DNA from: UKL13-2 sp038206765 | GTDB taxonomy: Bacteria > Pseudomonadota > Gammaproteobacteria > Burkholderiales > Usitatibacteraceae | NCBI GenBank assembly: GCA_038206765.1 | Contig: JBBRAM010000020.1 | Coordinates: 7,116 to 71,115, forward strand | Direction of reading: 5' to 3' | DNA length: 64,000 nucleotides | Shown: piece by piece, positions 54,071 through 63,047 of the stretch | How positions within the stretch are numbered: the stretch's first letter is position 1 | Layout: every line of letters starts with the position of its first letter | The notes under the pieces: generated by a model | The model's database searches: none | Told to the model about the DNA's origin: nothing | What the model saw: only the letters and a program-made list of their open reading frames with translations | Translations under genes and position numbers: made by a program

Positions 54071-54852
54071 TGATTAACGGCCTCGCGTTGCTCAATGCGG
54101 GGTTGCTCAATTCTTGGTTGTTGGTTAACCGGAAGCGGCTGTTGATTCATGCGCTCCGTGCGTTCGGTACGTTCGGTACGTTTTAAAGCCGCCGCCTGCA
54201 ACGCGCCAGGATTTGCAAATTGGCGATGTACCAGCAGGTAATCGTTGACACGGATTTCAGACGCGCTGCCATCGGCCAACGCTTGAGCCTGCTTCGCCGG
54301 CGTTTGTTGCGCCACGACTGCTGAGGCAACACTCCCCTGCTGTTGTTTAAAAGCGATCACACCAATCGCCGAGACGGTCACCACAGATGCGGCCATGGCT
54401 AACGCAAACCGCGTTTTTTGATGGACTGCGGAAGGTTTGGCGCGGCGAACTTGTTGCGCCAAATTGCGGGCAGCAGCCGGCGCAAACACGGTTGGTTCAG
54501 CCGCCAATTGTGCAAAAATGGCCTCAGTGGAAACACGACAACGGGTGAGAGTCGAATCAATTGGCGCGGCAACCTGCGTTGTGACGGATGCATTTACGTG
54601 AGGCTCTTTTGTCCGCGCAACTGGCCTCGCATCTGCCGTCACCTGCGGAATCGCCTGTGGCGTCGAATCCTGCATCACTTGCCCACGCAGAGCATCGCCA
54701 ATCAAGTGATAGCAATCCCAATCGCCGCGCTGCGAATCATTTTGCCCCAGGGCCTTAATGACTGCCAACGCGTCGTCGCGCGTCAGCTCGCCGTCCATTA
54801 ACGCCGATAATTTTTCGTTGCGGGTGTTGCCAGTGTTGCTCGTATTTGCCAT
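54067..54852 (-). CDS. rseA: anti-sigmaE factor RseA (MucA)
   Basis: A 261-residue single-pass protein. The cytoplasmic N-terminal anti-sigma domain has L-S-A-L-M-D-G-E-L near residues 16-24 and W-D-C-Y-H-L-I-G-D-A-L near 45-55. A helix near 155-171 (F-A-L-A-M-A-A-S-V-V-T-V-S-A-I-G) crosses the membrane. The periplasmic tail is Gln/Arg-rich with 9- and 15-bp tandem repeats (R-T-E-R-T-E-R and Q-P-R-I-E-Q-P-R-I-E-Q). The ATG at 54852 gives an AGGAG six bases away and a TAATG overlap with rpoE. Confidence 0.9.
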   Translation of the reverse strand: MANTSNTGNTRNEKLSALMDGELTRDDALAVIKALGQNDSQRGDWDCYHLIGDALRGQVMQDSTPQAIPQVTADARPVARTKEPHVNASVTTQVAAPIDSTLTRCRVSTEAIFAQLAAEPTVFAPAAARNLAQQVRRAKPSAVHQKTRFALAMAASVVTVSAIGVIAFKQQQGSVASAVVAQQTPAKQAQALADGSASEIRVNDYLLVHRQFANPGALQAAALKRTERTERTERMNQQPLPVNQQPRIEQPRIEQREAVNQ

Positions 54853-55724
54853 TACCATCTCCTGTCTTGCGACGTATCTAGCTGCGGCCGCAATTGCTCG
54901 GCAACCGCTTCTCGCGCACGGAATATGCGTGATCGTACCGTACCAATCGGACAATCCATAATCTGTGCAATCTCTTCGTAACTCATGCCTTCGATTTCCC
55001 GCAGCGTAATCGCGGTGCGCAATTCCTCTGGCAACGCATCAATAGTTTTATTAACGATCTGACCAATCTGCTTTGACATCAGTTCCGCATCCGGGGTTGC
55101 AACATCGCGCAGCCCGGTTGCATCTTCAAATCCCTCCGCCTCTTCCACGTCAAATTCAGTGGTCGTCGGTGCGCGCCGGCCCTTGGTCACCAAATAGTTC
55201 TTGGCGGTATTGATCGCGATGCGATAGAGCCAAGTGTAGAACGCACTATCGCCCCGGAAATTTGCCAACGCGCGGTAAGCTTTAATAAACGCTTCCTGTG
55301 AAATGTCTTCTACCTCGGCATGGTCGCGAACGATGCGCGATAACAAACGCTCCACCTTGCGCTGGTATTTGATGACGAGCAATTCAAACGCTTTTTTATC
55401 GCCTGCCTGTGCCCGTTCGACTAACTGTTGATCGACTTCGCGATCACTCATCAATGACTTTCCCTGAACGATAAAATCAGCCACATTGCTGGTGGCGCCT
55501 GCGCTGGCTGCTTTAGCTGTTTTGACGGCTTCAGCTTTGGTCTGCGTCAACCGCACGGACTTGGAAACGACGGCACTGATTCTTGCACCAAAACCTTTGG
55601 CGCTGTTGTTAATCTTGGCATTGCTTTTGCCTGCGTTTTTGCCAACCGCGATCGCATTCGCCATACCAGGATGAATCGCCAACCCGTCAGGTATTATAAA
55701 CGTCATGTCTGTCGTTGCTGTCAT
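54852..55724 (-). CDS. rpoE: extracytoplasmic sigma factor RpoE with long N-terminal extension
   Basis: A 290-residue sigma factor from the ATG at 55724, which has AGGAGAG five bases upstream. The canonical RpoE starts at M-S-D-R-E-V-D-Q-Q-L-V-E-R (codon at 55451), so there are 91 extra residues, rich in Lys, Ala, Val and Asn. Region 2 (E-D-I-S-Q-E-A-F-I-K-A-Y, F-Y-T-W-L-Y-R-I-A-I-N) and region 4 (L-R-E-I-E-G-M-S-Y-E-E-I-A, I-G-T-V-R-S-R-I-F-R-A-R) are intact. If translation began at 55451 the protein would be the normal 199 residues; that codon has GGGAAAG upstream. Confidence 0.92.
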   Translation of the reverse strand: MTATTDMTFIIPDGLAIHPGMANAIAVGKNAGKSNAKINNSAKGFGARISAVVSKSVRLTQTKAEAVKTAKAASAGATSNVADFIVQGKSLMSDREVDQQLVERAQAGDKKAFELLVIKYQRKVERLLSRIVRDHAEVEDISQEAFIKAYRALANFRGDSAFYTWLYRIAINTAKNYLVTKGRRAPTTTEFDVEEAEGFEDATGLRDVATPDAELMSKQIGQIVNKTIDALPEELRTAITLREIEGMSYEEIAQIMDCPIGTVRSRIFRAREAVAEQLRPQLDTSQDRRW

Positions 55725-55865
55725 GCTTGCTCTCCTGTGTTGTGGAATGCGCCTTTTGCTGCTACTCGCATTGAGAGCAACGGTATTGAATTTTCGTCGG
55801 CATTCCACACGTTTGAATCTTTAACTTAATAAAAAATACCCTTTTACTTATTTCTATTACTTTTG

Positions 55866-55893
55866 TGTGACAAATCTGCGGGCCAATAGTTCC
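55866..55893 (-). promoter_or_regulatory. probable sigmaE-type promoter of rpoE
   Basis: The minus strand reads GGAACTA, a 16-base spacer, then TCACA. This matches the sigmaE pattern (GGAACTT, 16 bases, TC-rich -10). It lies about 140 bases before the rpoE start, consistent with autoregulation. Confidence 0.6.
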
Positions 55894-55997
55894 CGAACGC
55901 TGCTCTTACTCGGTCTAGCGCCATCATTTAAATTTTTACTGCTAATTTCTGCTATTTTGGAGCAGTTTTATTGAAACCTTTTCCCAACGAACAAAAA

Positions 55998-57611
55998 ATG
56001 AAAAACTACGATGTATTAATTATTGGTTCAGGCTTGGCGGGCATGTCGCTTGCCCTCAGGCTAGCGGAAACACAAAAAGTTGCGCTATTAACAAAACATG
56101 AGCTTTTGGATGCCGCCAGCGCTTGGGCGCAAGGCGGGATCGCAGCGGTGTTGAGCGACGACGATTCCGCTGAAAACCATATACGCGACACCCATGTTGC
56201 AGGTGCAGGCTTGTGCAAAGACGACGCAGTGCGCTTTGTAGTGGAGCATGGCCGCGAGGCGGTTGAATGGCTGGTCAACCAAGGTGTGCCGTTTACCCGC
56301 GACGACGAAAACCACGCCGAGCTGCACCTCACCCGCGAGGGTGGGCATTCGCACCGGCGCATCGTTCACGCAGCGGACGCGACTGGCCGCGCCGTTCAAA
56401 AAACGCTGGTTTCGCAACTCAAAACGCATCCGAATATTGAGGTGCTGGAGCACCACATTGCGGTGGATCTCATCACCAGCAAACGGCTTGGGCGCCATGC
56501 CGGAAGCCCCGAAACTGCTGAAAACCGCTGTTACGGCGCGTATGCATTGAACAACAAAACCGGCCGCGTCCATACTGTTGCCGCCAAATTTACCGCACTT
56601 GCCACTGGCGGCGCGGGCAAGGTTTATCTATACACCACCAATCCCGATGTCGCCACGGGCGATGGCGTCGCAATGGGCTGGCGGGCGGGATGCCGAGTGG
56701 CAAATATGGAATTTATGCAGTTCCACCCAACCTGCCTCTACCATCCTGCCGCCAAATCGTATTTAATTACCGAGGCCGTCCGCGGCGAAGGCGGCTTGCT
56801 CAAATTACCCGACCCGAACGACAAATCCAAGCCCGGCGAACGATTCATGCCTGCGCATGATGAGCGCGCTGAGCTGGCGCCGCGCGACATCGTGGCCCGT
56901 GCCATCGATTATGAAATGAAAAAGCGCGGCATCGATTTTGTTTATCTTGATATTTCGCACAAGCCTGCTGATTTTTTAAAATCACACTTTCCGAATATTT
57001 ATGAAAAATGCCTTACTCTCGGTATCGATATCACCAAAGATGCGATTCCGATTGTGCCCGCCGCCCACTACACTTGCGGCGGTTTGGTGACTGATCTAAG
57101 AGGGCGAACAGATGTCGATAACCTCTACGCGATTGGTGAAGTCTCCTGCACCGGCTTGCACGGCGCAAACCGCCTGGCGAGCAATTCGCTGCTTGAATGT
57201 TTGGTATTTTCAGAAGCGGTCATGACCGATATACAGGCCGCACCAACCGTCGATTTTCCGGTTTTGCCGGCGTGGGACGAAAGCCGGGTCACCAATGCCG
57301 ACGAGGAGGTCATCATCTCGCACAATTGGGACGAACTGCGCCGCTTCATGTGGGATTACGTCGGCATTGTCCGCACCGATAAACGGCTGGAACGCGCGAT
57401 GCATCGCATCAACTTATTGAAAGATGAGATCCACGATTACTACGCCAATTTTCGCGTCACCAATGATTTGATTGAGATGCGCAACCTGCTGCAAACCGCC
57501 GAACTAATCGTGCGTTGTGCGGTTGAACGCAAGGAAAGTCGTGGGCTGCATTACAGCGCCGATTACCCGAAAATGTTGGAATTGGCGAAGGACACGATTT
57601 TGGTGCCTTAG
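55998..57611 (+). CDS. nadB: L-aspartate oxidase NadB
   Basis: A 537-residue flavoenzyme for the first step of de novo NAD synthesis (aspartate to iminoaspartate). The FAD motif D-V-L-I-I-G-S-G-L-A-G is at residues 4-14, A-W-A-Q-G-G-I-A-A-V-L near 43-53, and T-R-E-G-G-H-S near 112-118. The C-terminal arginine region for substrate is in V-G-I-V-R-T. The ATG at 55998 gives the standard start M-K-N-Y-D; an in-frame TTG at 55971 would add nine residues. It is divergent from rpoE. Confidence 0.95.
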   Translation: MKNYDVLIIGSGLAGMSLALRLAETQKVALLTKHELLDAASAWAQGGIAAVLSDDDSAENHIRDTHVAGAGLCKDDAVRFVVEHGREAVEWLVNQGVPFTRDDENHAELHLTREGGHSHRRIVHAADATGRAVQKTLVSQLKTHPNIEVLEHHIAVDLITSKRLGRHAGSPETAENRCYGAYALNNKTGRVHTVAAKFTALATGGAGKVYLYTTNPDVATGDGVAMGWRAGCRVANMEFMQFHPTCLYHPAAKSYLITEAVRGEGGLLKLPDPNDKSKPGERFMPAHDERAELAPRDIVARAIDYEMKKRGIDFVYLDISHKPADFLKSHFPNIYEKCLTLGIDITKDAIPIVPAAHYTCGGLVTDLRGRTDVDNLYAIGEVSCTGLHGANRLASNSLLECLVFSEAVMTDIQAAPTVDFPVLPAWDESRVTNADEEVIISHNWDELRRFMWDYVGIVRTDKRLERAMHRINLLKDEIHDYYANFRVTNDLIEMRNLLQTAELIVRCAVERKESRGLHYSADYPKMLELAKDTILVP

Positions 57612-57743
57612 TCTTACATTTTGGGATTTTATTTTGATATTTTTATGCGGACAAGCCAACTTTTACATAGCGCCGGCAAGATGAGTTGTTCGCCGCAAAC
57701 GAATCGCATCTAACAATAAAAACTATACAACAAAACCAACAAA

Positions 57744-59408
57744 ATGACCGCTCTCTACAACACAACGCAAATCCGCCAAATCGAAGCGGCGCACACCGAG
57801 GCGCATCCCAAGGTTTCGCTCATGCAACGCGCGGGTGAAGCCGTGGCAGCGCAGGCAATCAAGCTTCTCCATAATCGCAAAAAAGCTGTACTGGTTCTGG
57901 TCGGTGCTGGCAACAACGGCGGCGATGGATGGGTTGCGGCGCGGGCTTTGCAAAAACAACAAAAACAACAAAAGCACAAAATTAACGTGACGGTATTGGC
58001 GCTGGGCGAGCAAATACACAAAGACGCAGCCGCTAAAAAAGCATACGGCGAATATAAAACTGCAAAGGGCATCATTGCCTCGGAAGCCGCTCCAGTGCTG
58101 GGCTTTGACAATGACTACGGCTTGATTATTGATGGCATTTTTGGCATCGGTTTGGTTGCCAAAGCAAACAAAAAATCATCCGCCAAATTTACCGAAACCA
58201 TCCGCGCGGCAAACGCACTCAGCGCGAAGCGCAACATTCCCGTTTTGGCGATCGACATCCCATCAGGGCTGATTGCCGATACCGGCGAGGCCTTGGGTGA
58301 ACTCTCGGACGATTGCATCCATGCCACCACCACCATCACTTTTCTCGGCGCAAAGCCGGGCTTGTACACTGCCGATGGTGTTGATTGCTGTGGTGAGATC
58401 ATCATCGATTCGTTAGGTGTTGAGTTGGAGTTGCCAATGCTATTGAGCACCGGCGCACTGCTGACAGAACCCAATTGCGCCGCCCTCGTTCTGCAACGCC
58501 GCCGTAACTCGCATAAAGGCAGCTACGGCAACGTTGGTATCATCGGCGGCGCCGACGGCATGGTGGGTGCTGCCGTACTGGCCGCCCGCGCCGCATTGCA
58601 CATGGGGCCGGGTAAAGTTTATGTTGGACTCATGGCGAAGGCAGACATGGCTTTCGATGCGATCAACCCAGAGATCATGGTGCGGCCTGCGGAAGATTTA
58701 GCGATCGATCCCGCCATCACGGCATTCGCAGTTGGCATGGGGATGGGGATGGTCGGGATTGCCAAAAAGCGTAACGCCGCCAAAACCATCATGGCAAACG
58801 TGATGACAACCGCGGCGGCGAATGGCCGATCTGTGCTGATCGATGCGGACGCCTTGCAATTGATTTCGCTACCGGCCTCGCAGCGGAAAAAAACATCAAC
58901 CTCTAGCTCTGGAGCAGCTTTACAAGCAAAACCGTCCCGAAACGCCCATTCTGCCCCGAGTTTAAGACAAACATTAGTGTTAACACCCCACCCCGGCGAA
59001 GCCGCGCGTTTGCTCAATATCGCCACTGCCGACGTGCAAAAAAACCGTATCGGTGTGGCGCTTAAAATCGCCGAATTAGCCGATGCAATCGTCGTCTTAA
59101 AAGGTGCGGGAACCGTCATCGCCACGCCGCCCATCGACGGACAATCCGGTCGCTATTTCATCAACACTACGGGCAACCCCGGCATGGCATCCGGCGGCAT
59201 GGGCGACGCACTATCGGGCATGATCGCGGCGTTCATGGCGCAGGGCTTGTCGGCCCTCGACGCCGCAAAATTAGGCGTATATTTACACGGCGCCGCTGCC
59301 GATGCAGCCTGCCATCACGGCATGGGGCCAAATGGTTTGACAGCGTCCGAAGTCATTTTTGAAGCAAGGTCACTGCTGAATTCTGGATTGGCGGATCATC
59401 ACGATTAA
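57744..59408 (+). CDS. nnr: bifunctional NAD(P)H-hydrate epimerase/dehydratase
   Basis: A 554-residue fusion that repairs damaged NAD(P)H. The N-terminal YjeF-type epimerase domain (1-225) has G-A-G-N-N-G-G-D-G-W-V-A-A-R near 53-66. The C-terminal kinase-like dehydratase (230-550) has H-K-G-S-Y-G-N-V near 255-262 and N-T-T-G-N-P-G-M-A-S-G-G-M-G-D-A-L-S-G near 474-492 with the catalytic Asp. An extra Ser/Ala/Lys-rich loop of about 30 residues lies near 380-410, and a Q-K-Q-Q-K-Q-Q-K repeat near 73-80. Downstream of nadB, so the region carries two NAD-related genes. Confidence 0.94.
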   Translation: MTALYNTTQIRQIEAAHTEAHPKVSLMQRAGEAVAAQAIKLLHNRKKAVLVLVGAGNNGGDGWVAARALQKQQKQQKHKINVTVLALGEQIHKDAAAKKAYGEYKTAKGIIASEAAPVLGFDNDYGLIIDGIFGIGLVAKANKKSSAKFTETIRAANALSAKRNIPVLAIDIPSGLIADTGEALGELSDDCIHATTTITFLGAKPGLYTADGVDCCGEIIIDSLGVELELPMLLSTGALLTEPNCAALVLQRRRNSHKGSYGNVGIIGGADGMVGAAVLAARAALHMGPGKVYVGLMAKADMAFDAINPEIMVRPAEDLAIDPAITAFAVGMGMGMVGIAKKRNAAKTIMANVMTTAAANGRSVLIDADALQLISLPASQRKKTSTSSSGAALQAKPSRNAHSAPSLRQTLVLTPHPGEAARLLNIATADVQKNRIGVALKIAELADAIVVLKGAGTVIATPPIDGQSGRYFINTTGNPGMASGGMGDALSGMIAAFMAQGLSALDAAKLGVYLHGAAADAACHHGMGPNGLTASEVIFEARSLLNSGLADHHD

Positions 59409-59473
59409 GCGATTCGGCATTAGTGGCGAGGGCAGCGCGATGAGCGCGCCAAAGTTGAGTCGGTAGGGTAGGT

Positions 59474-59506
59474 ATGAGGACGTTATGAAGACGTTATGAG
59501 GACGTA
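59474..59506. repeat. three tandem 11-bp units
   Basis: Three near-identical copies of ATGARGACGTT lie between nnr and the small YCII-like gene. Confidence 0.8.
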
Positions 59507-59596
59507 CGGCGCAATTTGATACTTTGCAGTAAATTTTGATGGGCCGAAGCCTGAAAATAATATGCGCGTAAACGTAAATTTGAATAGGAATATGTG

Positions 59597-59896
59597 ATGG
59601 GCGACTACATTTTGTTCATGCACGGTGACGTAAACGATCGCCCGATGGCGGGTGACGGCGAAAGATGGAATACTTATTTGTCCATGCTCCGCCAGAGTGA
59701 GCACTTTACCGGCGGCAGCTCGATTAAAGTGGGGTGGAGCGCGAATCGATCAGGCACCGCGAAACCGCCCAGCGGCATCACCGGCTTCATCCAAGTCAGA
59801 GCAGCCAATATCGAGGAGGCCAAATTATTTTTGAAGGGCAACCCGGTCTATGACGCTGGCGGCACGGTGGAAATTTGCGAATTGGTACGTAGTTAA
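59597..59896 (+). CDS. YCII-related small protein
   Basis: A 99-residue cytoplasmic protein with the ferredoxin-like layout of YCII-type proteins: N-terminal Y-I-L-F-M-H strand, W-N-T-Y-L-S-M-L-R near 25-33, a Gly/Ser-rich loop, and C-terminal I-Q-V-R-A-A-N-I-E-E-A-K-L-F-L-K-G-N-P. The ATG at 59597 has AGGAA upstream; a GTG three bases earlier would add one residue. Function is unknown; relatives include dimeric alpha+beta barrel enzymes and stress-related proteins. Confidence 0.7.
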   Translation: MGDYILFMHGDVNDRPMAGDGERWNTYLSMLRQSEHFTGGSSIKVGWSANRSGTAKPPSGITGFIQVRAANIEEAKLFLKGNPVYDAGGTVEICELVRS

Positions 59897-59903
59897 CGTT
59901 ATC

Positions 59904-59949
59904 GCACTTACGTTTCCAGTTGCACTTACGCTTCCGGTTGCACTTAATA
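59904..59949. repeat. two and a half tandem 18-bp units
   Basis: GCACTTACGYTTCCRGTT occurs twice in tandem, followed by a partial third copy, directly after the YCII-like gene stop. Confidence 0.8.
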
Positions 59950-60094
59950 TATCAATCGCAACGACAGCGCTGCCTAAACTAAGACTCTCCGTTCGCTATT
60001 CCCTCACCATTCCCTCACCGCTCCCTCTCCACTCGCCCACCCCTCGCTTCCCACGACTTCTCTGCCTAACCATAAATGAATTGATAACCGCAAA

Positions 60095-62377
60095 ATGATT
60101 ACCCGTCACTTACCCCTGGCTAAATCCTTTTTCATATTTGCTTGTGCAGCTTTTCTGCTGCCCTGTGTCGCCGCAGCCGAACCGCTAACGCTGGAACGAA
60201 TCCACAGCGACCCGGCACTTTCCGGACCGATGCCGCGCAAAGTACAGGTCTCGCCGGATGGGGCGCGCGTGACATTTTTGCGGGGCCGTGAAGACGACCA
60301 ATTTCAGCTCGACCTCTGGGAATTTAATTTGCAAGACAAGGCCATGCGTCGCTTGGTCGATTCCAAAAAACTGCAACCAAAAGAGACAATTTCAGATGAA
60401 GAAAAAGCCCGCCGTGAGCGGCAACGCACCGCCAGCTTTCGCGGTATTGTTGACTATAGTTGGTCCAAAGACAGCAAGCGTTTGTTAGTACCATTAGCGG
60501 GCGATTTATATGTGATTGAAGTTGCCGCACCCGATAGCGGCAAGCGCATCGCCACCGGCAATGTGATCGACGCCAAGGTCTCGCCGCTGGGTAAATATGT
60601 CTCGTATGTGCGCGAGCAAAATTTATTCGTCGTTGATATTGCCAGCGGCTTGGAACGCCAGCTTACTAAAGACGGCGCGGGCACGATCCACAACGCAGAA
60701 GCGGAGTTTGTTGCGCAAGAAGAAATGGATCAAAGTAGCGGCTATTGGTGGGCGCCCGATGATTCTGCGATCGCCTTTAAACGCTATGATGAATCACCCG
60801 TCCCCATCGCGCGCCGCTTTGAAATTTATGCGGATCGCACTGAAGTAGTCGAGCAACGCTACCCTTATGCCGGGGCTAAAAATGTGCTGGTCTCGTTGCA
60901 TATTGTCAGCTTGGCTGACGGCAATATTCGCGCGGTTGATTTGGGTGCGGAGACCGATATTTATTTGGTTCGCGCTGACTGGAGCAATCGTTTAAAAGAT
61001 GTCGCGCCGCAGCTAATTTTCCAACGCCAATCGCGCAATCTACAGCGCCTCGATTTAATTGCGGTTGATCCGGTCACGCTCAAACAGCGCACGCTCTTGA
61101 CTGAAACATCAAAAACATGGGTGAACTTGCATGATGATCTGCGCTTTTTGGAAAGCCACAACGCCTTTATCTGGGCATCCGAGCGCAGCGGGCGCAAGCA
61201 TCTTTATTTAGTTGATCTTGATGGCAAAATCTTGCATCCCATCTCGGCTGGCGAATGGGGCATCGACAAGCTTTTAGCCGTTGACGAGAAAGCGGGGCAG
61301 GTTTATGTGGAGTCAAATCGCGATGCGATTATCGATAAGCAAGTTTACGCACTAGCGCTTGACGGCAGCACTGCAAACAAGCCGGTACGAATCACAAAAG
61401 CCGACGGGTGGCACGAAGCGAAATTCGCCACCAACGGCAAGCTCTTTGTCGATACGTGGTCAGACCCAAAACATCCGCCGCAGGTGAGCGTCCGCCGCCC
61501 TGACGGAACGCTGGCGGCTTGGCTTGAACAGAACGAATTAACTGCCAAACACCCCTATCACCCCTATCTGGCTAACCATTTGCCAATCGAATTTGGCACC
61601 CTCACCGCCGCCGACGGCCAGACGCTGCATTATTCGATGATCAAACCGCCGGGCTTCATCTCAAACAACGCAAACAACGCAAAAATCGCAAATAGCAAAA
61701 AACGCTACCCCGTTTACATCCACGTTTATGGCGGCCCTCATGCCCAGCTCGTGACGCGACACTGGGGCGGATTTTTTGAGCAATACATGGCGCAGAAAGG
61801 CTACATCGTCTTCACCCTCGACAATCGCGGATCATCAAGGCGGGAACGTAAATTTGAAGATGCGCTTTACTTGAACTTAGGCAAAGTTGAAGTCGCAGAC
61901 CAACTCGCGGGCATCGATTGGTTAGCGAAGCAAAGCTATGTCGATGCTAAAAAAATAGGCGTATTCGGCTGGAGCTACGGCGGCTTCATGTCCGCACGTT
62001 TGCTCGCGCAAGGCTCCAATAAAATCGCCGCCGGTGTCATCGGCGCGCCCGTCACCGATTGGAGCCTCTACGACACCTACTACACCGAACGCTTCATGGG
62101 ACAACCAAAAGAAAACGCAGAAGGCTACAAACAAAGCAGCGTGTTTACACATTTAAACGGACTACGCTCTCCGCTGCTGCTTATACACGGCATGGCCGAC
62201 GACAACGTACTCTTCACCAATTCCACCAAGCTGATTAGCGAACTCACCTCACGCGGAATTTTATTTGATTTGATGACCTATCCCGGGGCCAAACATGGCT
62301 TTGCGACCAAGGCGAATAAGCTGCATCGTGATCGGACGATTGAGGCGTTTTTTGGGAAGCATTTGATGGGGAAATGA
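60095..62377 (+). CDS. dipeptidyl-peptidase IV, S9 family
   Basis: A 760-residue exported serine peptidase that removes N-terminal dipeptides, often X-Pro. A signal peptide (residues 1-28, ending A-A-A-E) precedes an eight-bladed propeller; the Glu pair for the free N-terminus is in V-A-Q-E-E-M near 207-212. The hydrolase domain has the nucleophile Ser627 in G-W-S-Y-G-G, Asp in G-M-A-D-D-N-V and His in G-A-K-H-G-F. An Asn-rich 9-bp repeat (N-N-A) sits near residues 523-535 in a loop. Transcribed alone. Confidence 0.93.
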   Translation: MITRHLPLAKSFFIFACAAFLLPCVAAAEPLTLERIHSDPALSGPMPRKVQVSPDGARVTFLRGREDDQFQLDLWEFNLQDKAMRRLVDSKKLQPKETISDEEKARRERQRTASFRGIVDYSWSKDSKRLLVPLAGDLYVIEVAAPDSGKRIATGNVIDAKVSPLGKYVSYVREQNLFVVDIASGLERQLTKDGAGTIHNAEAEFVAQEEMDQSSGYWWAPDDSAIAFKRYDESPVPIARRFEIYADRTEVVEQRYPYAGAKNVLVSLHIVSLADGNIRAVDLGAETDIYLVRADWSNRLKDVAPQLIFQRQSRNLQRLDLIAVDPVTLKQRTLLTETSKTWVNLHDDLRFLESHNAFIWASERSGRKHLYLVDLDGKILHPISAGEWGIDKLLAVDEKAGQVYVESNRDAIIDKQVYALALDGSTANKPVRITKADGWHEAKFATNGKLFVDTWSDPKHPPQVSVRRPDGTLAAWLEQNELTAKHPYHPYLANHLPIEFGTLTAADGQTLHYSMIKPPGFISNNANNAKIANSKKRYPVYIHVYGGPHAQLVTRHWGGFFEQYMAQKGYIVFTLDNRGSSRRERKFEDALYLNLGKVEVADQLAGIDWLAKQSYVDAKKIGVFGWSYGGFMSARLLAQGSNKIAAGVIGAPVTDWSLYDTYYTERFMGQPKENAEGYKQSSVFTHLNGLRSPLLLIHGMADDNVLFTNSTKLISELTSRGILFDLMTYPGAKHGFATKANKLHRDRTIEAFFGKHLMGK
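61664..61699 (+). repeat. 9-bp coding repeat in the dipeptidyl-peptidase gene
   Basis: Four units of AACAACGCA (third and fourth degenerate) encode an Asn-Asn-Ala tripeptide repeat in a surface loop. Confidence 0.7.
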
Positions 62378-62560
62378 GTGGAAGGTAGTGAGGTGCGCCT
62401 CGCGCGTGAGGAAGTGAAAAGATAAGGGATTTTTTGGGCAGCGCGCAGGTGCACACCGAACAAAAGCCCCAAACTCAAGCACTGGCGCGGCTCTTCAGGC
62501 ATTCTGTACTTCGGGCATGAGCCGCGTAGTTTGCGGCGAAGCGCGCCGACCATCAGCATC

Positions 62561-62593
62561 CGCGTGGGCACACTTCGTTTTGCCCACCCTACA
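62561..62593. repeat. dispersed GTGGGCA...TGCCCAC repeat
   Basis: A 7-bp inverted repeat GTGGGCA / TGCCCAC flanks CACTTCGTTT and is followed by CCTACAC. Translated on the minus strand it gives the often misannotated V-G-W-A-K-R-S-V-P-T. Confidence 0.6.
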
Positions 62594-62874
62594 CTCACTG
62601 GCGCGGCGTTCGGAGGATTTTCAATGACGGCAACCAACCGCAGTCGGCTATCAACAGAAGTCACAACAGTCGCATGCGATCATCCCGTGCGAGTCGCCGA
62701 GCAACGCAGAAGCGACAGGAGTTTTCCGCGAGGACTGTCTGAGGAGCGCGCCACGATCATCGCCTTTTGACGCAAATTTATTCGCGCGACGAGTTCCGCA
62801 GCGGCCTGTCGCTTCGAGTAGCGCAGGGGATTTTTGTTGCTGGTTTATCGCAACAAAAACGACGAACCCGGGGC

Positions 62875-62945
62875 TGCTTTTCTTTGGTTACTTCTCTTTT
62901 GCAGAAGCAAAAGAAAGTGACTTGCCGCCGGGCTACCCCCGGCCT
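62875..62945. repeat. dispersed hairpin repeat with CTTTTGC / GCAAAAG stem
   Basis: A 7-bp stem (62896-62902 with 62907-62913) lies in a CTTTGGTTAC...AAAGTGAC context that recurs in many proteobacterial genomes and is often misread as a small protein gene. Confidence 0.5.
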
Positions 62946-63047
62946 CGTTGCGTTATGCAAGCACTACTTTTTTTGAACCACCGACCCGGAATCCGTTTCC
63001 CTCCTTGCCGGGATACGATTTCTAAGAGTACCGAATCAAACAAATCG

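Larger units (their letters stand above)
62378..63047. other. 670-base repeat-bearing non-coding region
   Basis: No supported gene is present; the open frames here are typical spurious translations of dispersed repeats. It contains the hairpin sequences described separately at 62561-62593 and 62875-62945. Confidence 0.6.

Noticed and set aside
62278..62664. Minus-strand open frame containing V-G-W-A-K-R-S-V-P-T
   Set aside because: This is a familiar spurious translation of a dispersed GTGGGCA/TGCCCAC repeat and overlaps the end of the dipeptidyl-peptidase gene.
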